Shown piece by piece: positions 34,873-43,535 of a stretch of 64,000 nucleotides of DNA. A program made the translations under genes and the position numbers. The notes below the pieces were generated by a model. That model did no database searches. It had not been told where the DNA came from and saw nothing but the letters and a program-made list of their open reading frames with translations. The stretch is taken from assembly GCA_963736235.1 (NCBI GenBank), contig CAVTOR010000008.1:1-64000 (forward strand). Direction: 5' to 3'. Source of the stretch: CAVORB01 sp963736235 (GTDB lineage: Bacteria > Pseudomonadota > Gammaproteobacteria > Chromatiales > Chromatiaceae). The stretch's first letter is position 1. Each line of letters opens with the position of its first letter.

Positions 34873-35547
34873 CTAGCCACGACCCTGGCGCTGCAACAGG
34901 GTCGAGAACTCCTCCATGAACTCCTCGTAGCGGTTGTTGAGACGCTCCACCTGGTTCGAATAGCGGTTATAGGCGATGACCGCGGGGATCGCGGCAAACA
35001 GGCCGATGGCGGTAGCCACCAGGGCCTCGGAGATGCCCGGCGCGACCAGGGCCAGGGTCGCCTGCTTGACGTTACCCAGGGCGTGGAAGGAGTGCATGAT
35101 GCCCCACACGGTGCCGAACAGGCCCACGTAGGGGCTGGTGGAGCCTACAGTGGCGAGGAACGAGAGGTGAGTCTCCAGGCGGTCCATCTCGCGGCTGAGC
35201 GCCACGCGCATGGAACGCTCGGTACCCTGCAGCACCGCCATCTGGTCGCTGTCGTCACCCTTCCGCAGCCGGACATACTCCTTGAAGCCCGAGCGGAAAA
35301 TCGCCGCCAGGCCGTTCAGGGCCTTTTCGTTCTGGTTGAGATTGCGGTAGAGGGCGCTGAGGTCGCCGCCGGACCAGAATCGCTGCTCGAACTCGTCCGC
35401 CGCGCGGCGCGCCCGCTTGAGGGTCCGCGAGCGGTCGAAGATCATGGTCCAGGAGATGATGGAGGCCAGCACCAGCGACGCAAGCACCAACTGCACGACG
35501 AGGCTTGCGTGGAGGACCAGGTCCAGGATGGAAAGCTCAGAGTACAT
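34873..35547 (-). CDS. tolQ: Tol-Pal proton-channel protein TolQ
   Basis: TolQ is the three-helix partner of TolR in the Tol motor. The 224-residue protein has an N-terminal membrane helix (about 15-38), a large cytoplasmic loop (about 40-130), and two C-terminal helices with VGSTSPYVGLFGTVWGIMHS and EALVATAIGLFAAIPAVIAY, the proton-channel residues of the family. The start codon lies within the last codons of ybgC, an overlap of 11 nt, so the two are probably translationally coupled. Confidence 0.97.
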   Translation of the reverse strand: MYSELSILDLVLHASLVVQLVLASLVLASIISWTMIFDRSRTLKRARRAADEFEQRFWSGGDLSALYRNLNQNEKALNGLAAIFRSGFKEYVRLRKGDDSDQMAVLQGTERSMRVALSREMDRLETHLSFLATVGSTSPYVGLFGTVWGIMHSFHALGNVKQATLALVAPGISEALVATAIGLFAAIPAVIAYNRYSNQVERLNNRYEEFMEEFSTLLQRQGRG

Positions 35548-35965
35548 CGGCGATCTCCGCCAGCAGCGTTTCGGGAATTCGGTTCGGGCGCAGGGTCTCG
35601 GCGTTGACGCAGGCGACTTTCACCAGCGCCCGGCAGCAGAGAACGCCATCGCTCTCGCGGTGCACCCACTGCTCGAAGTCCAGGCTGGCGCCGCCGCGCC
35701 TGATGAGCGCGACCGAGACCCTGAGCCGGTCATTGAAGCGTGCCGGAGACAGAAAGTCCAAGGCCGCGCTACGCACCGCGAACAGGACGCCCTCGCGCTC
35801 GCGCAGCTGGTCCTGCTCATAGCCGAGACTGCGCAGCCACTCGGTCCGGGCGCGCTCCATGAAGCGGAGATAGTTTGCGTTGTAGACCACGCCGCCCGCA
35901 TCCGTATCCTCGTAATAGACACGGACCGGCCAGGTAAATCCCGGACTGTCCTCAGGGCCTGACAT
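35537..35965 (-). CDS. ybgC: Acyl-CoA thioesterase YbgC
   Basis: YbgC is a hot-dog-fold thioesterase that belongs to the Tol-Pal operon in most gammaproteobacteria. The 142-residue protein has the family signature FTWPVRVYYEDTDAGGVVYN, with the active-site Asp of the YbgC/4-hydroxybenzoyl-CoA thioesterase type, followed by YLRFMERARTEWLRSLGY. The ATG at 35965 gives the usual short N-terminus. It heads the tol operon here; ruvB ends 95 nt upstream. Confidence 0.95.
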   Translation of the reverse strand: MSGPEDSPGFTWPVRVYYEDTDAGGVVYNANYLRFMERARTEWLRSLGYEQDQLREREGVLFAVRSAALDFLSPARFNDRLRVSVALIRRGGASLDFEQWVHRESDGVLCCRALVKVACVNAETLRPNRIPETLLAEIADVL

Positions 35966-36060
35966 GGGCTCGCTTCGCCGCCGACGGTTTATCAGAGCCG
36001 CCTAATATACACAAGATTCGCCGCCGAGGCATCGGGCTGGACGTGACAATCCGCCATGGA

Positions 36061-37116
36061 TCAGTCGCTTGCGTCCCCGAACAGGTCTCCGGGGACGGCC
36101 TGGGGCGCCTGCCGCCCGGGCCGATCGAAGCCGAAATGCAGGTAGGCCGCTTGGGTGGCCATGCGCCCGCGGGGGGTGCGCATCAAGAAGCCTTGCTGGA
36201 TCAGATAGGGTTCGAGCACGTCCTCGATGGTGCCGCGCTCCTCGCCGATGGCGGCAGCCAGGCTCTCCACCCCCACCGGACCCCCGTCGAACTTCTCGAT
36301 CACCGCCTGCAGGAGACGGCGGTCCATGTGGTCGAAACCCTGTGCGTCCACCTTGAGCATGGAGAGGGCGCGATCCGCCACCTCGACCGTGACCCGCCCG
36401 TCGGCCCTGACCTGGGCGTAGTCGCGCACCCGTCGAAGCAGACGATTGGCGATGCGGGGTGTACCCCGGGAGCGGCGGGCGATTTCCGCGGCGCCCGCGG
36501 CCTCCGTTTCGATCCCCAGGATGGCGGCGGAACGGGTGACGATGCGCGTGAGATCTTCGGCCGAGTAGTATTCGAGGCGCTGCACGATGCCGAAACGATC
36601 GCGCAAGGGTGAGGTCAGGAGTCCCGCGCGGGTGGTTGCCCCGACCAGGGTGAAGGGCGGCAGGTCGAGCTTGATCGAGCGGGCAGCCGGGCCCTCGCCG
36701 ATCATGATGTCGAGCTGGTAGTCCTCCATGGCGGGGTAGAGGACCTCTTCCACCACCGGGCTCAGGCGATGGATCTCGTCGACGAACAGGACGTCGCCAG
36801 GCTCCAGGTTGGTCAGCAGGGCTGCCAGGTCTCCCGGCTTCTCCAGCACAGGCCCTGAGGTCTGGCGCAGCCCAACCGCCATCTCGTGGGCCACGATATG
36901 GGCGAGCGTGGTCTTGCCCAGCCCCGGCGGGCCGAAGATGAGCAGGTGATCCAGCGCCTCGCTTCGGCCGCGGGCTGCGTGGATGAAAATGTCCATCTGC
37001 TCGCGCACCGCCGGCTGGCCGACATAGTCCGCCAGCTTGCGCGGGCGGATGGCGCGGTCCAGGACGTTGTCTTCCGAGGCCGGTTCCGGACTGATCAGGC
37101 GATCTGGATCTCCCAT
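36061..37116 (-). CDS. ruvB: Holliday junction helicase RuvB
   Basis: RuvB is the AAA+ motor of the RuvABC branch-migration complex. The 351-residue protein shows Walker A (GPPGLGKTTLAH), Walker B (DVLFVDEIHRL), the sensor region GATTRAGLLTSPLRDRFG and the C-terminal winged helix (GLDHMDRRLL-like block and RTPRGRMAT). The start at 37116 (MGDPDRLISPEP) is the usual one, although the frame stays open upstream. RuvC and RuvA, which usually precede it, are not in the window; an unrelated small membrane-protein gene takes that position. Confidence 0.97.
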   Translation of the reverse strand: MGDPDRLISPEPASEDNVLDRAIRPRKLADYVGQPAVREQMDIFIHAARGRSEALDHLLIFGPPGLGKTTLAHIVAHEMAVGLRQTSGPVLEKPGDLAALLTNLEPGDVLFVDEIHRLSPVVEEVLYPAMEDYQLDIMIGEGPAARSIKLDLPPFTLVGATTRAGLLTSPLRDRFGIVQRLEYYSAEDLTRIVTRSAAILGIETEAAGAAEIARRSRGTPRIANRLLRRVRDYAQVRADGRVTVEVADRALSMLKVDAQGFDHMDRRLLQAVIEKFDGGPVGVESLAAAIGEERGTIEDVLEPYLIQQGFLMRTPRGRMATQAAYLHFGFDRPGRQAPQAVPGDLFGDASD

Positions 37117-37201
37117 GGGCTGAACATCGAACAGGTTGGTTGGTCGGATGCGTACGGTCGCGGACGCGAAGCGGACGCCAGATGTTGCCGCGGGTCGGGG
37201 C

Positions 37202-37582
37202 TTACCGGCCCTCCGCCAACTCCATGCGCTCCACATCCGCCAGGGTCACGATGCGGCCGTCCAGCGTGGTGAAACGGCGGCCCTCCACCTGCTCCCGGCG
37301 TGCCTGATAAACGGTAACGTCGCCCGTGTTGGCGTTGATCACCTGCACCGTCACGACGCTCGCGCCTGCCTCCCAGTCCAGATAGAGCCACAGCAGACTG
37401 CCCGCCACCATCGCCACCACCAGCCCGTAGGCGACGGCGCGCAATGCCACCGCGGGTATCAAGGGCTCCCGGGCCGGCGGTGGCGAGGCGGCCGCCACCG
37501 CGCGGCCCCGTTGGATGCGGGTGCGGATCACCAGATAGGCGCCGAGGATCACCGCCAGCGTCAGGAGCAGCTTGCCGAACAT
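37202..37582 (-). CDS. Two-TM hypothetical protein upstream of ruvB
   Basis: The 126-residue protein begins MFGKLLLTLAVILGAYLVIR, a membrane helix. A second helix follows at about residues 46-70 (AYGLVVAMVAGSLLWLYLDW), and then a small domain of about 50 residues (VTVQVINANTGDVTVYQARR, then TLDGRIVTLADVERMEL) that looks beta-rich. I know similar proteins next to ruvB-like genes in some gammaproteobacteria but cannot name a family with confidence. The spacing of 85 nt to ruvB allows co-transcription. Confidence 0.6.
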   Translation of the reverse strand: MFGKLLLTLAVILGAYLVIRTRIQRGRAVAAASPPPAREPLIPAVALRAVAYGLVVAMVAGSLLWLYLDWEAGASVVTVQVINANTGDVTVYQARREQVEGRRFTTLDGRIVTLADVERMELAEGR

Positions 37583-37859
37583 GGGCGCTAAGGTAGCATG
37601 CGAGCGGAACCCCGGCCACGCGCGGAGAGCGGTTGCGGCCTGTTCGCCCCAGGCGGTACCATGCCGGCTCTCCCAGGGAGACGCTGAGTATCGGCCGTGC
37701 CGGCGAAAATCAGCATACGTCCATTCGCCGCGGCAAGCGCGGTATTGATCAGCGGTCCCTGGCGGGCCGATTATCCGCGCGAAAGCCCATCCCGCGCCCC
37801 GTTTGCCGGGGAGCCGGGCTGGCGTGCGACAGGTGTCATCAGCACAAGGCCGTACTCTC

Positions 37860-38519
37860 ATGCTTGCCGTCCGAGTGTTCTCTCTCCTGGCGTTGACGGC
37901 GCTGCTGCTCTCCGGCTGCAGCGAGCCCCCGCGGCCGACGATCAACCTGTATCGGGCCATCCATTCCGGGGACCTTGACCAGATCAAACGCCATCTCTAC
38001 TGGGGAACGGACGTCAATCAACCCGATCCGGACGGTGACTATCCGCTGCATGTCGCGGCGCGGCGCGGTCGCGTGGTGATCTCCAAGGAGCTGCTCGACC
38101 ACGGCGCCGATCCCAACGCGGAGAACCTGGCCGGAGCAACGCCGCTGCGCGTCGCCCTTGGCGAGGGCAAGACCCAGGTCGCGCAGGTGCTGACGAAGAA
38201 GGGGGCGGCGGACGACCCCCAGGAGCTTCTGTTCGATCTCGTCCACGACGGGGTCACGGATCGGGACTCGCTGAGGTTCCTCGTCGATCGCGGTGCCGAT
38301 GTCAACGTCAGCGACGCGGACGGCGATGCGGTGTTGCATATCGCGGTGCGAAACAATCAACTGTTGCTGGTGAAACGCCTGATCGATGAGGGAGCGGACG
38401 TCAACCTGCCTGACGGCCAGGGACGTACGCCGCTGGAGATCGCGGCGGTCAACGAGAACCGCGACATCACGAAAGAGCTTGCCCGTTACGGCGCCCGAGC
38501 GGCACCCGTTGCGGAATAA
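37860..38519 (+). CDS. Ankyrin-repeat lipoprotein
   Basis: The 219-residue protein has a lipoprotein signal ending LLLSGC, with C20 lipidated. About four ankyrin repeats follow (for example DGDYPLHVAARRGRVVISKE and DGDAVLHIAVRNNQLLLVKR, positions about 50-210). It is probably anchored in the outer or inner membrane and displays a protein-binding surface. The internal Met at 37860 gives a proper signal; the upstream in-frame ATG does not. The 95-residue gene that follows starts 21 nt later and may be co-transcribed. Confidence 0.8.
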   Translation: MLAVRVFSLLALTALLLSGCSEPPRPTINLYRAIHSGDLDQIKRHLYWGTDVNQPDPDGDYPLHVAARRGRVVISKELLDHGADPNAENLAGATPLRVALGEGKTQVAQVLTKKGAADDPQELLFDLVHDGVTDRDSLRFLVDRGADVNVSDADGDAVLHIAVRNNQLLLVKRLIDEGADVNLPDGQGRTPLEIAAVNENRDITKELARYGARAAPVAE

Positions 38520-38540
38520 CGACCAACGGAGCACGAGATC

Positions 38541-38828
38541 ATGGCCGAGAGCGTCGAAGACCTGACTGTCACCTACATGGATGGTGGCGTCGAGACCGTC
38601 AAGGAGTTGGACAAGGCAGTTCTATCGAAGGGGGGCTGGGCAACCGTGCTCTTCCGTTACCAGGACTGGGACAGGGCAAAAGAGACCTACGGCCCGGACA
38701 AATACACCATCCGCCGCTATCAGAAACGCGGCGGCGAGTATCGCCAGCAGTCCAAATTCAACATCTCCAGCCGCGCCCAAGCGGAGGCCTTGATCGCCGC
38801 GTTGAAAAAGTGGCTCGACGAGGAGTGA
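38541..38828 (+). CDS. Conserved 95-residue hypothetical protein
   Basis: The product (MAESVEDLTVTYMDGGVETVK...) has a compact alpha/beta composition and contains GWATVLFRYQDWDRAKETYG and a basic stretch YTIRRYQKRGGEYRQQ, then a helix at the C-terminus. I recall similar short proteins in sulfur-oxidising and other gammaproteobacteria but no function. It has no signal or membrane segment. GGAG lies 10 nt before the ATG. It follows the ankyrin lipoprotein gene closely. Confidence 0.7.
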   Translation: MAESVEDLTVTYMDGGVETVKELDKAVLSKGGWATVLFRYQDWDRAKETYGPDKYTIRRYQKRGGEYRQQSKFNISSRAQAEALIAALKKWLDEE

Positions 38829-38939
38829 GTGCGGCGTGATGCCGGCCGCCGGTTGACGCCCGCTCCTTGGCAACGGGCCGGCGAGGAGCAGTGCGCCCCG
38901 CGTCGCCCGATATCGAGATTCGATCGACGCCGCTCCGCG

Positions 38940-39521
38940 TCAATCCAACAAGTTCAGCAATTGCCCGACGACCATACGGACCCGATCCGGACCCGCTCCG
39001 GCGGCCAGCAGGACCCGCAGTCCCCAGATGCTGGTCATGATGAAGGCGGCGAGCGCTGCCGGGTCCTTGTCCGCTGACAGTTCCCCGCGCATCCGGGCGG
39101 ATTCCAGCGACTGCCGAAACAGCCCCTCGATCAATTCCAGGTAATAGCTGATGCGCTCCCGCACCGTCGGGTTGTGGCGGGCGACCTCTAGGATGGTGTT
39201 GACGAGAAAGCAGCTTCGTCTCGCGTCCGGCTCAGCGGCAGTCGCCGCGATCCTCCCCAGGAAAGATCGGACACCTTCCAGCGGGGAGTTCGATGCCGAT
39301 AGGGCGTGCCCGATCTCTTCGGCGCTGCGTTTTCCGTAATGGTCCAGCGTAGCGAGAAAAAGTCCTTCCTTGGATTTGAAGGCCGCGTACAGGCTGCCTG
39401 GATTGAGCTCAGTAGTCCGGGTCAGCGTGGCCATGCTGGTCGCGCAATAGCCTTCGTCCCAGAAGGCCTGCATGGCCCGGTCCAGGACCTGGTCGCGGTC
39501 GAATTCAGCGGGTCTCGCCAT
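38940..39521 (-). CDS. TetR-family regulator of the Prx/OYE genes
   Basis: The 193-residue protein has the N-terminal TetR helix-turn-helix (ARPAEFDRDQVLDRAMQAFW, then MATLTRTTELNPGSLYAAFK) and a helical ligand domain with cysteines at GYCATSM and RRSCFLVNTILE. It is divergent from a peroxiredoxin and an old yellow enzyme gene. Perfect palindromes lie in the 126-nt divergent promoter region, so it probably represses its own gene and those two. The cysteines make a thiol-based sensing mechanism possible, as in NemR, but this is inference. Confidence 0.85.
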   Translation of the reverse strand: MARPAEFDRDQVLDRAMQAFWDEGYCATSMATLTRTTELNPGSLYAAFKSKEGLFLATLDHYGKRSAEEIGHALSASNSPLEGVRSFLGRIAATAAEPDARRSCFLVNTILEVARHNPTVRERISYYLELIEGLFRQSLESARMRGELSADKDPAALAAFIMTSIWGLRVLLAAGAGPDRVRMVVGQLLNLLD

Positions 39522-39556
39522 GCTCGGGTCTCTTTTCGACGCCTTCAGTGTAGCTT

Positions 39557-39576
39557 TTTTGAGCGGTTGCTCAAAA
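39557..39576. promoter_or_regulatory. TetR operator-like palindrome
   Basis: TTTTGAGC and GCTCAAAA form a perfect 8-bp inverted repeat with a GGTT spacer in the divergent promoter region. This is a natural operator for the adjacent TetR repressor. Confidence 0.6.
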
Positions 39577-39613
39577 TTGTTCTTGAATGTCCGATCAATA
39601 TTGACTAGCTTTA

Positions 39614-39629
39614 TTGAGCAGTCGTTCCA
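39614..39629. promoter_or_regulatory. Second, imperfect TetR operator-like site
   Basis: TTGAGC-AGTC-GTTCCA repeats the left arm of the upstream palindrome with the same 4-nt spacing and a degenerate right arm. It lies 18 nt before the peroxiredoxin start, where a bound repressor would block transcription or translation initiation. Confidence 0.4.
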
Positions 39630-39647
39630 CAACTCACTGGAGAGCCG

Positions 39648-40310
39648 ATGATGGGCACACTCGCGGAGGCGATCGACCAGTACGAAGTGCAGAAGCGCGA
39701 GCGGGTCCCGGGCGAGATACTGGACATCATGGCGCGGGCTACCGAAGGGCTCAAGGCTGCGGGCATCGAGGACAGGGCGGTGGGAGCCGGAGACCGGCTG
39801 CCGGATTTCGAGCTGCCGAATCAGCATGGGGATCTGCGGCGTTTCTCTGATTATCTGAACGAGTCCCCCGTTATCCTCAACGTCTACCGCGGAGGCTGGT
39901 GTCCCTATTGCAATTTTGAAATGAAGGCCCTGCAGGAGGCCCTTCCGGACATCGAGGCCCGCGGGGGACGGCTCGTCGGCCTGACCCCGGAGACGCCCGA
40001 CAGGGCCGTGGCCACCGCCGATCGGCACCAGCTCGGCATCGACATCCTGAGCGACGCGGGCAACCTGGTGGCCGAGCGATTGGGCCTGGTGTTCGAGCTG
40101 CCCGCCGAGCTGCGCCCGATCTACGAGCGCCTGGGCATCGACATCCCGGCCTACAATGGGGACGACAGCTTCAAGCTCCCGGTTCCCGCGACCTACGTTG
40201 TCGGCAAGGACGGTATGGTCGTCCACGCATTCGTCAATGCCGACTACACACGGCGCATGGAGCCGGCGGAAATCATCGCCTGCCTGGAAACCGCCGCGGC
40301 TGCCTCATAG
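39648..40310 (+). CDS. Peroxiredoxin-like thiol oxidoreductase
   Basis: The 220-residue protein has an N-terminal helix of about 45 residues and then an AhpC/TSA-like thioredoxin fold. The motif GGWCPYCNFE (C85, C88) makes a CxxC active site in which the peroxiredoxin Cys is followed by a second one. Family blocks PDFELPNQHGDLRRFSDY and FKLPVPATYVVGKDGMVV are present. It probably reduces peroxides or organic hydroperoxides in the cytoplasm. The two ATGs at 39648 and 39651 are equivalent. It lies downstream of the TetR operators and upstream of the OYE gene. Confidence 0.85.
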   Translation: MMGTLAEAIDQYEVQKRERVPGEILDIMARATEGLKAAGIEDRAVGAGDRLPDFELPNQHGDLRRFSDYLNESPVILNVYRGGWCPYCNFEMKALQEALPDIEARGGRLVGLTPETPDRAVATADRHQLGIDILSDAGNLVAERLGLVFELPAELRPIYERLGIDIPAYNGDDSFKLPVPATYVVGKDGMVVHAFVNADYTRRMEPAEIIACLETAAAAS

Positions 40311-40476
40311 GGCCTTCAGACCTTGATTATTCGCCCCGGGTCTAGGCGAACGGCCGCTGATCGTGAGCCGTTCGCGGCGCGACGTCGCAAGGTGCTCGCC
40401 AGGCATCAAGTCTCGGACGCTGTTCGATCGGAACCGGTTACCGCAGGCTTTCCAACCAAGTGACATCCCGCTAACC

Positions 40477-41589
40477 ATGAGCACAAGCATCCTTCTTTCC
40501 CCGCTGACCGCCGCCGATGGGCTGGTATTCGCCAACCGGGTAGTGATGGCTCCCATGACCCGGGCTCGGGCCGGGGAGTCGAGAATCCCCAATCAGGCGA
40601 TGGTGACCTATTACGAGCAGCGGGCCGCGGCGGGTCTGATCATCACCGAGGCCGCCGTCGTCTCCGAGCAAGGGATCGGCTGGGTGAACTCGCCAGGGAT
40701 CTACCGGGACGCGCAAGCCGAGGGCTGGAAGCGGGTCGTCGAGGCGGTGCACGCGCGGGGTTCGAAGATCTTCCTTCAGCTCTGGCACTGTGGTCGCGCG
40801 TCTCACCGCTACTTCTTCGACGACGAGCGCCTGCCGGTCGCCCCGTCCGCTATCGGCATCGCCAATGACCACAGCCATACGCCGAGGGGCAGCTTCCCCT
40901 ACGAGACGCCCCGCGCGCTGGAGACGGGGGAGATCCCGGGAATCGTCGAGGATTACGGTCAAGCCGCGCGGCGCGCCCGGGAGGCCGGCTTCGACGGCGT
41001 GGAGATCCATTCGGCAAACGGCTATCTGCTGGACCAGTTCCTCCAGGCGAAGACCAACCGACGCGAGGATGCCTACGGCGGCAGCATCGCGAACCGCTAT
41101 CGGCTGCTGGGCGAGGTGGTCGATGCGGCCCAGGGCGCATTTCCCGCCAAGCGCATCAGCGTGCGTTTGTCGCCGAACGGGGTCTTCAACGACATGGGAA
41201 CGCCCGAGTATCGGGAGCTGTTCGGCTATGTGATCGAGCAGTTGGAGGGCGCCGGCGTCGGCATTCTGCACGTCATGGACGGCTTGGGCTTCGGGTTTCA
41301 CGGCCTCGGCGAGCCGGTGACCCTCGGCGATGTGCGCGAAAAATTCTCGGGCGTTCTCATCGGCAACGTCGGCTACACACGGGAGACCGCGGAGGAAGCG
41401 ATCGCCGCCGGGTACGCGGACATGATTGCCTTCGGTCGGCCCTATATCGCCAACCCGGACCTGGTGGAGCGGTTCAGAAACGGATGGCCTTTGGCCCCGG
41501 AGGCGGAAATGGCGACCTGGTACACGCCGTTGGAATCCGGCTACATCGATTGGCCGCCCCATGCCGAGCAGGATCAAGCGGCCGACTGA
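40477..41589 (+). CDS. Old yellow enzyme (NemA/XenB-like ene-reductase)
   Basis: The 370-residue protein is an FMN-dependent ene-reductase of the OYE family. It shows MAPMTRARAGESRIPNQAMV, the active-site block LQLWHCGRASH, EIHSANGYLLDQFLQ, and the C-terminal GYADMIAFGRPYIANPDLV. It reduces activated C=C bonds and nitro compounds with NAD(P)H. The ATG at 40477 gives the family start. It follows the peroxiredoxin gene and shares the TetR-controlled promoter, which supports a role in electrophile or peroxide defence, similar to the NemRA arrangement. Confidence 0.93.
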   Translation: MSTSILLSPLTAADGLVFANRVVMAPMTRARAGESRIPNQAMVTYYEQRAAAGLIITEAAVVSEQGIGWVNSPGIYRDAQAEGWKRVVEAVHARGSKIFLQLWHCGRASHRYFFDDERLPVAPSAIGIANDHSHTPRGSFPYETPRALETGEIPGIVEDYGQAARRAREAGFDGVEIHSANGYLLDQFLQAKTNRREDAYGGSIANRYRLLGEVVDAAQGAFPAKRISVRLSPNGVFNDMGTPEYRELFGYVIEQLEGAGVGILHVMDGLGFGFHGLGEPVTLGDVREKFSGVLIGNVGYTRETAEEAIAAGYADMIAFGRPYIANPDLVERFRNGWPLAPEAEMATWYTPLESGYIDWPPHAEQDQAAD

Positions 41590-41735
41590 GTGCCCTACCC
41601 CTCTCGCCCGGACGCAGGGTCGCGCCATGACGGCTATCCACGGCAGGCGTACTATGCTTTAGCAAACAGCGAGATCCTTACGTCCCAGGGCTCGCTGATC
41701 CGTCGAGCCCTCCCCGCACTATCACGCATGGGCCT

Positions 41736-43535
41736 GTGAAAAAGGACCGCGAAGACCAACGTACCACGACCGATGTCGGCCGCCACCCAGGGGCCGGTCA
41801 GGGCGGATGCGATGCCAACCGCAAGGCGTCGGAAACGACCGAGCTGCGATACCTTGCCAACTTCGAGCGCCTGGTCATCAGCCTGTCCGGCCGGTTCATC
41901 AACCTGGCGCCGGAGGAATTGGACAAGGAAATCACCGCCGCGCTGAAGACGATCGGCAGCTTCGCCAAGGTCGATCGCAGCTACGTCTTCTTATTCTCGG
42001 CGGACGGCAAGCGGGTCTCCAACACCCACGAGTGGTGCTCGGCGGGCATCGATCCGGCTATCGGCAATGTGCAGGACGCGCCAGTGGACACCTATCCCTG
42101 GGTCATGCCGAAATTCACACGAGGCGAAGTCGTTCATGTCCCCGATGTATCCCGACTCCCACCCGAGGCGGAACGGGAAAGGCGGGAAATGCAGTCGCAG
42201 GGCATCAGGTCCCTGATCAACCTGCCGCTGGTGTGCGCCGGCAGGACGCTCGGCTTCATCGGCTTCGATTCGGTGCGCCTTCACAAGACCTGGCGCGAAG
42301 ACCAGATCAAGCTGCTCAAGGTCGTGGGGGAGATCGTCGCCGGGGCGATCGAGAGGACGCGCGCGACCACCGCCCTCAAGCGGCAAGCGCAAATGGAGAA
42401 GATGATCGCCCGTATCTCCACCCGCTTCATCAACGTGGGTGCCGGGCAACTGGATTGGGAGATCGGCCGCGCGCTCGAGGAGATCGGGGTCTTCACCGAT
42501 GTCAGCCGCTGCTATTTGTTCCAGCTCTCCGACGACCGGCGTCATCTGAGCAATACCCACGAATGGTGTGCCCCGGGGATCGCCCCCCACATCCATCGGC
42601 TGCAAGGGTTGGTGGTCGACGAGTTTGTCTATTCCATCGGCCGCATGCGGCGCGGCGAAGCCTTTCACGTGCCGCGGGTCGACGATTTGCCCGCCGAGGC
42701 GAAGCGGGAGAGGCGGGAGTTTGAGCGGGAAGGGATACAGAGCCTGATCAATGTCCCGGTCATGGCGAAAGGGGACATGATCGGTATTCTTGGGTTCGAC
42801 GCCGTACATGCCAGGCCTCCTTGGTCGGACGACGACATTCGCCTCTTGCGACTGGCCGGCGAGATCCTGGCGAACGCCCTCGCGAGCCGATCCGCCGAGG
42901 AGCGGATCCAAGTCTCCCTACGGGAAAAGGAGGTCCTCTTGCGCGAGATTCACCACCGGGTGAAAAACAACCTGCAGGTCATCCACAGCCTGCTTTATCT
43001 CCAGAGCGACGCCATCCGGGACAGAGTGAGTCCGCTCGCACTGAACGCCTTTCGCCAGAGTCAGGGCCGCATCAAATCGATGGCGACTATCCATGACCGG
43101 CTGTACCGCGACAATGATCTCGCCAATATCGACTTTGACGACTATCTGCATGCGCTGATTCCGGATCTGGTGCGCCTCTACGATGGGCGAGAGTGCATCG
43201 CGACCGAGATCAGGGCGCACGGCAGCCAGCTCGGAATCGACGCCGCGATACCCTGTGGCCTGGTCGTCAATGAATTGGTGACCAACAGCCTGACGCACGC
43301 CTTCCCGGACGCGCGCTCCGGCAGGATCGAGATCGGCCTGGCGCCAACCGCCGACAATCGGTTCGAGCTGATGGTCGCCGATGACGGTATCGGCTTCCCC
43401 CCCGGGGAAGATTGGCGCAACCGCCGGGGTCTGGGTCTTCAGCTCGTGTCCGATCTGGCCGCGCAGCTGTCCGGAGAGGTATCCTTCGAAACCGGCGCGG
43501 GCACGCGCTTTCGTATCCGCTTCCAAGGCGAATGA
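41736..43535 (+). CDS. Two-GAF sensor histidine kinase (HisKA_2 type)
   Basis: The 599-residue cytoplasmic kinase starts at GTG 41736. Two GAF domains (about 43-210 and 222-385) are clearly related: each has FIN, an acidic region, RVSNTHEWCSAGIDP / HLSNTHEWCAPGIAP, and ends DQIKLLKVVGEIVA / DDIRLLRLAGEILA. The phosphorylation helix LLREIHHRVKNNLQVIHSLL carries His406-His407 in the HisKA_2 style. The HATPase part has NELVTNSLTHAF, DDGIGF and GLGLQLVSDL. No membrane segment is present. It overlaps the receiver gene by ATGA, so the two are coupled. Confidence 0.9.
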   Translation: MKKDREDQRTTTDVGRHPGAGQGGCDANRKASETTELRYLANFERLVISLSGRFINLAPEELDKEITAALKTIGSFAKVDRSYVFLFSADGKRVSNTHEWCSAGIDPAIGNVQDAPVDTYPWVMPKFTRGEVVHVPDVSRLPPEAERERREMQSQGIRSLINLPLVCAGRTLGFIGFDSVRLHKTWREDQIKLLKVVGEIVAGAIERTRATTALKRQAQMEKMIARISTRFINVGAGQLDWEIGRALEEIGVFTDVSRCYLFQLSDDRRHLSNTHEWCAPGIAPHIHRLQGLVVDEFVYSIGRMRRGEAFHVPRVDDLPAEAKRERREFEREGIQSLINVPVMAKGDMIGILGFDAVHARPPWSDDDIRLLRLAGEILANALASRSAEERIQVSLREKEVLLREIHHRVKNNLQVIHSLLYLQSDAIRDRVSPLALNAFRQSQGRIKSMATIHDRLYRDNDLANIDFDDYLHALIPDLVRLYDGRECIATEIRAHGSQLGIDAAIPCGLVVNELVTNSLTHAFPDARSGRIEIGLAPTADNRFELMVADDGIGFPPGEDWRNRRGLGLQLVSDLAAQLSGEVSFETGAGTRFRIRFQGE

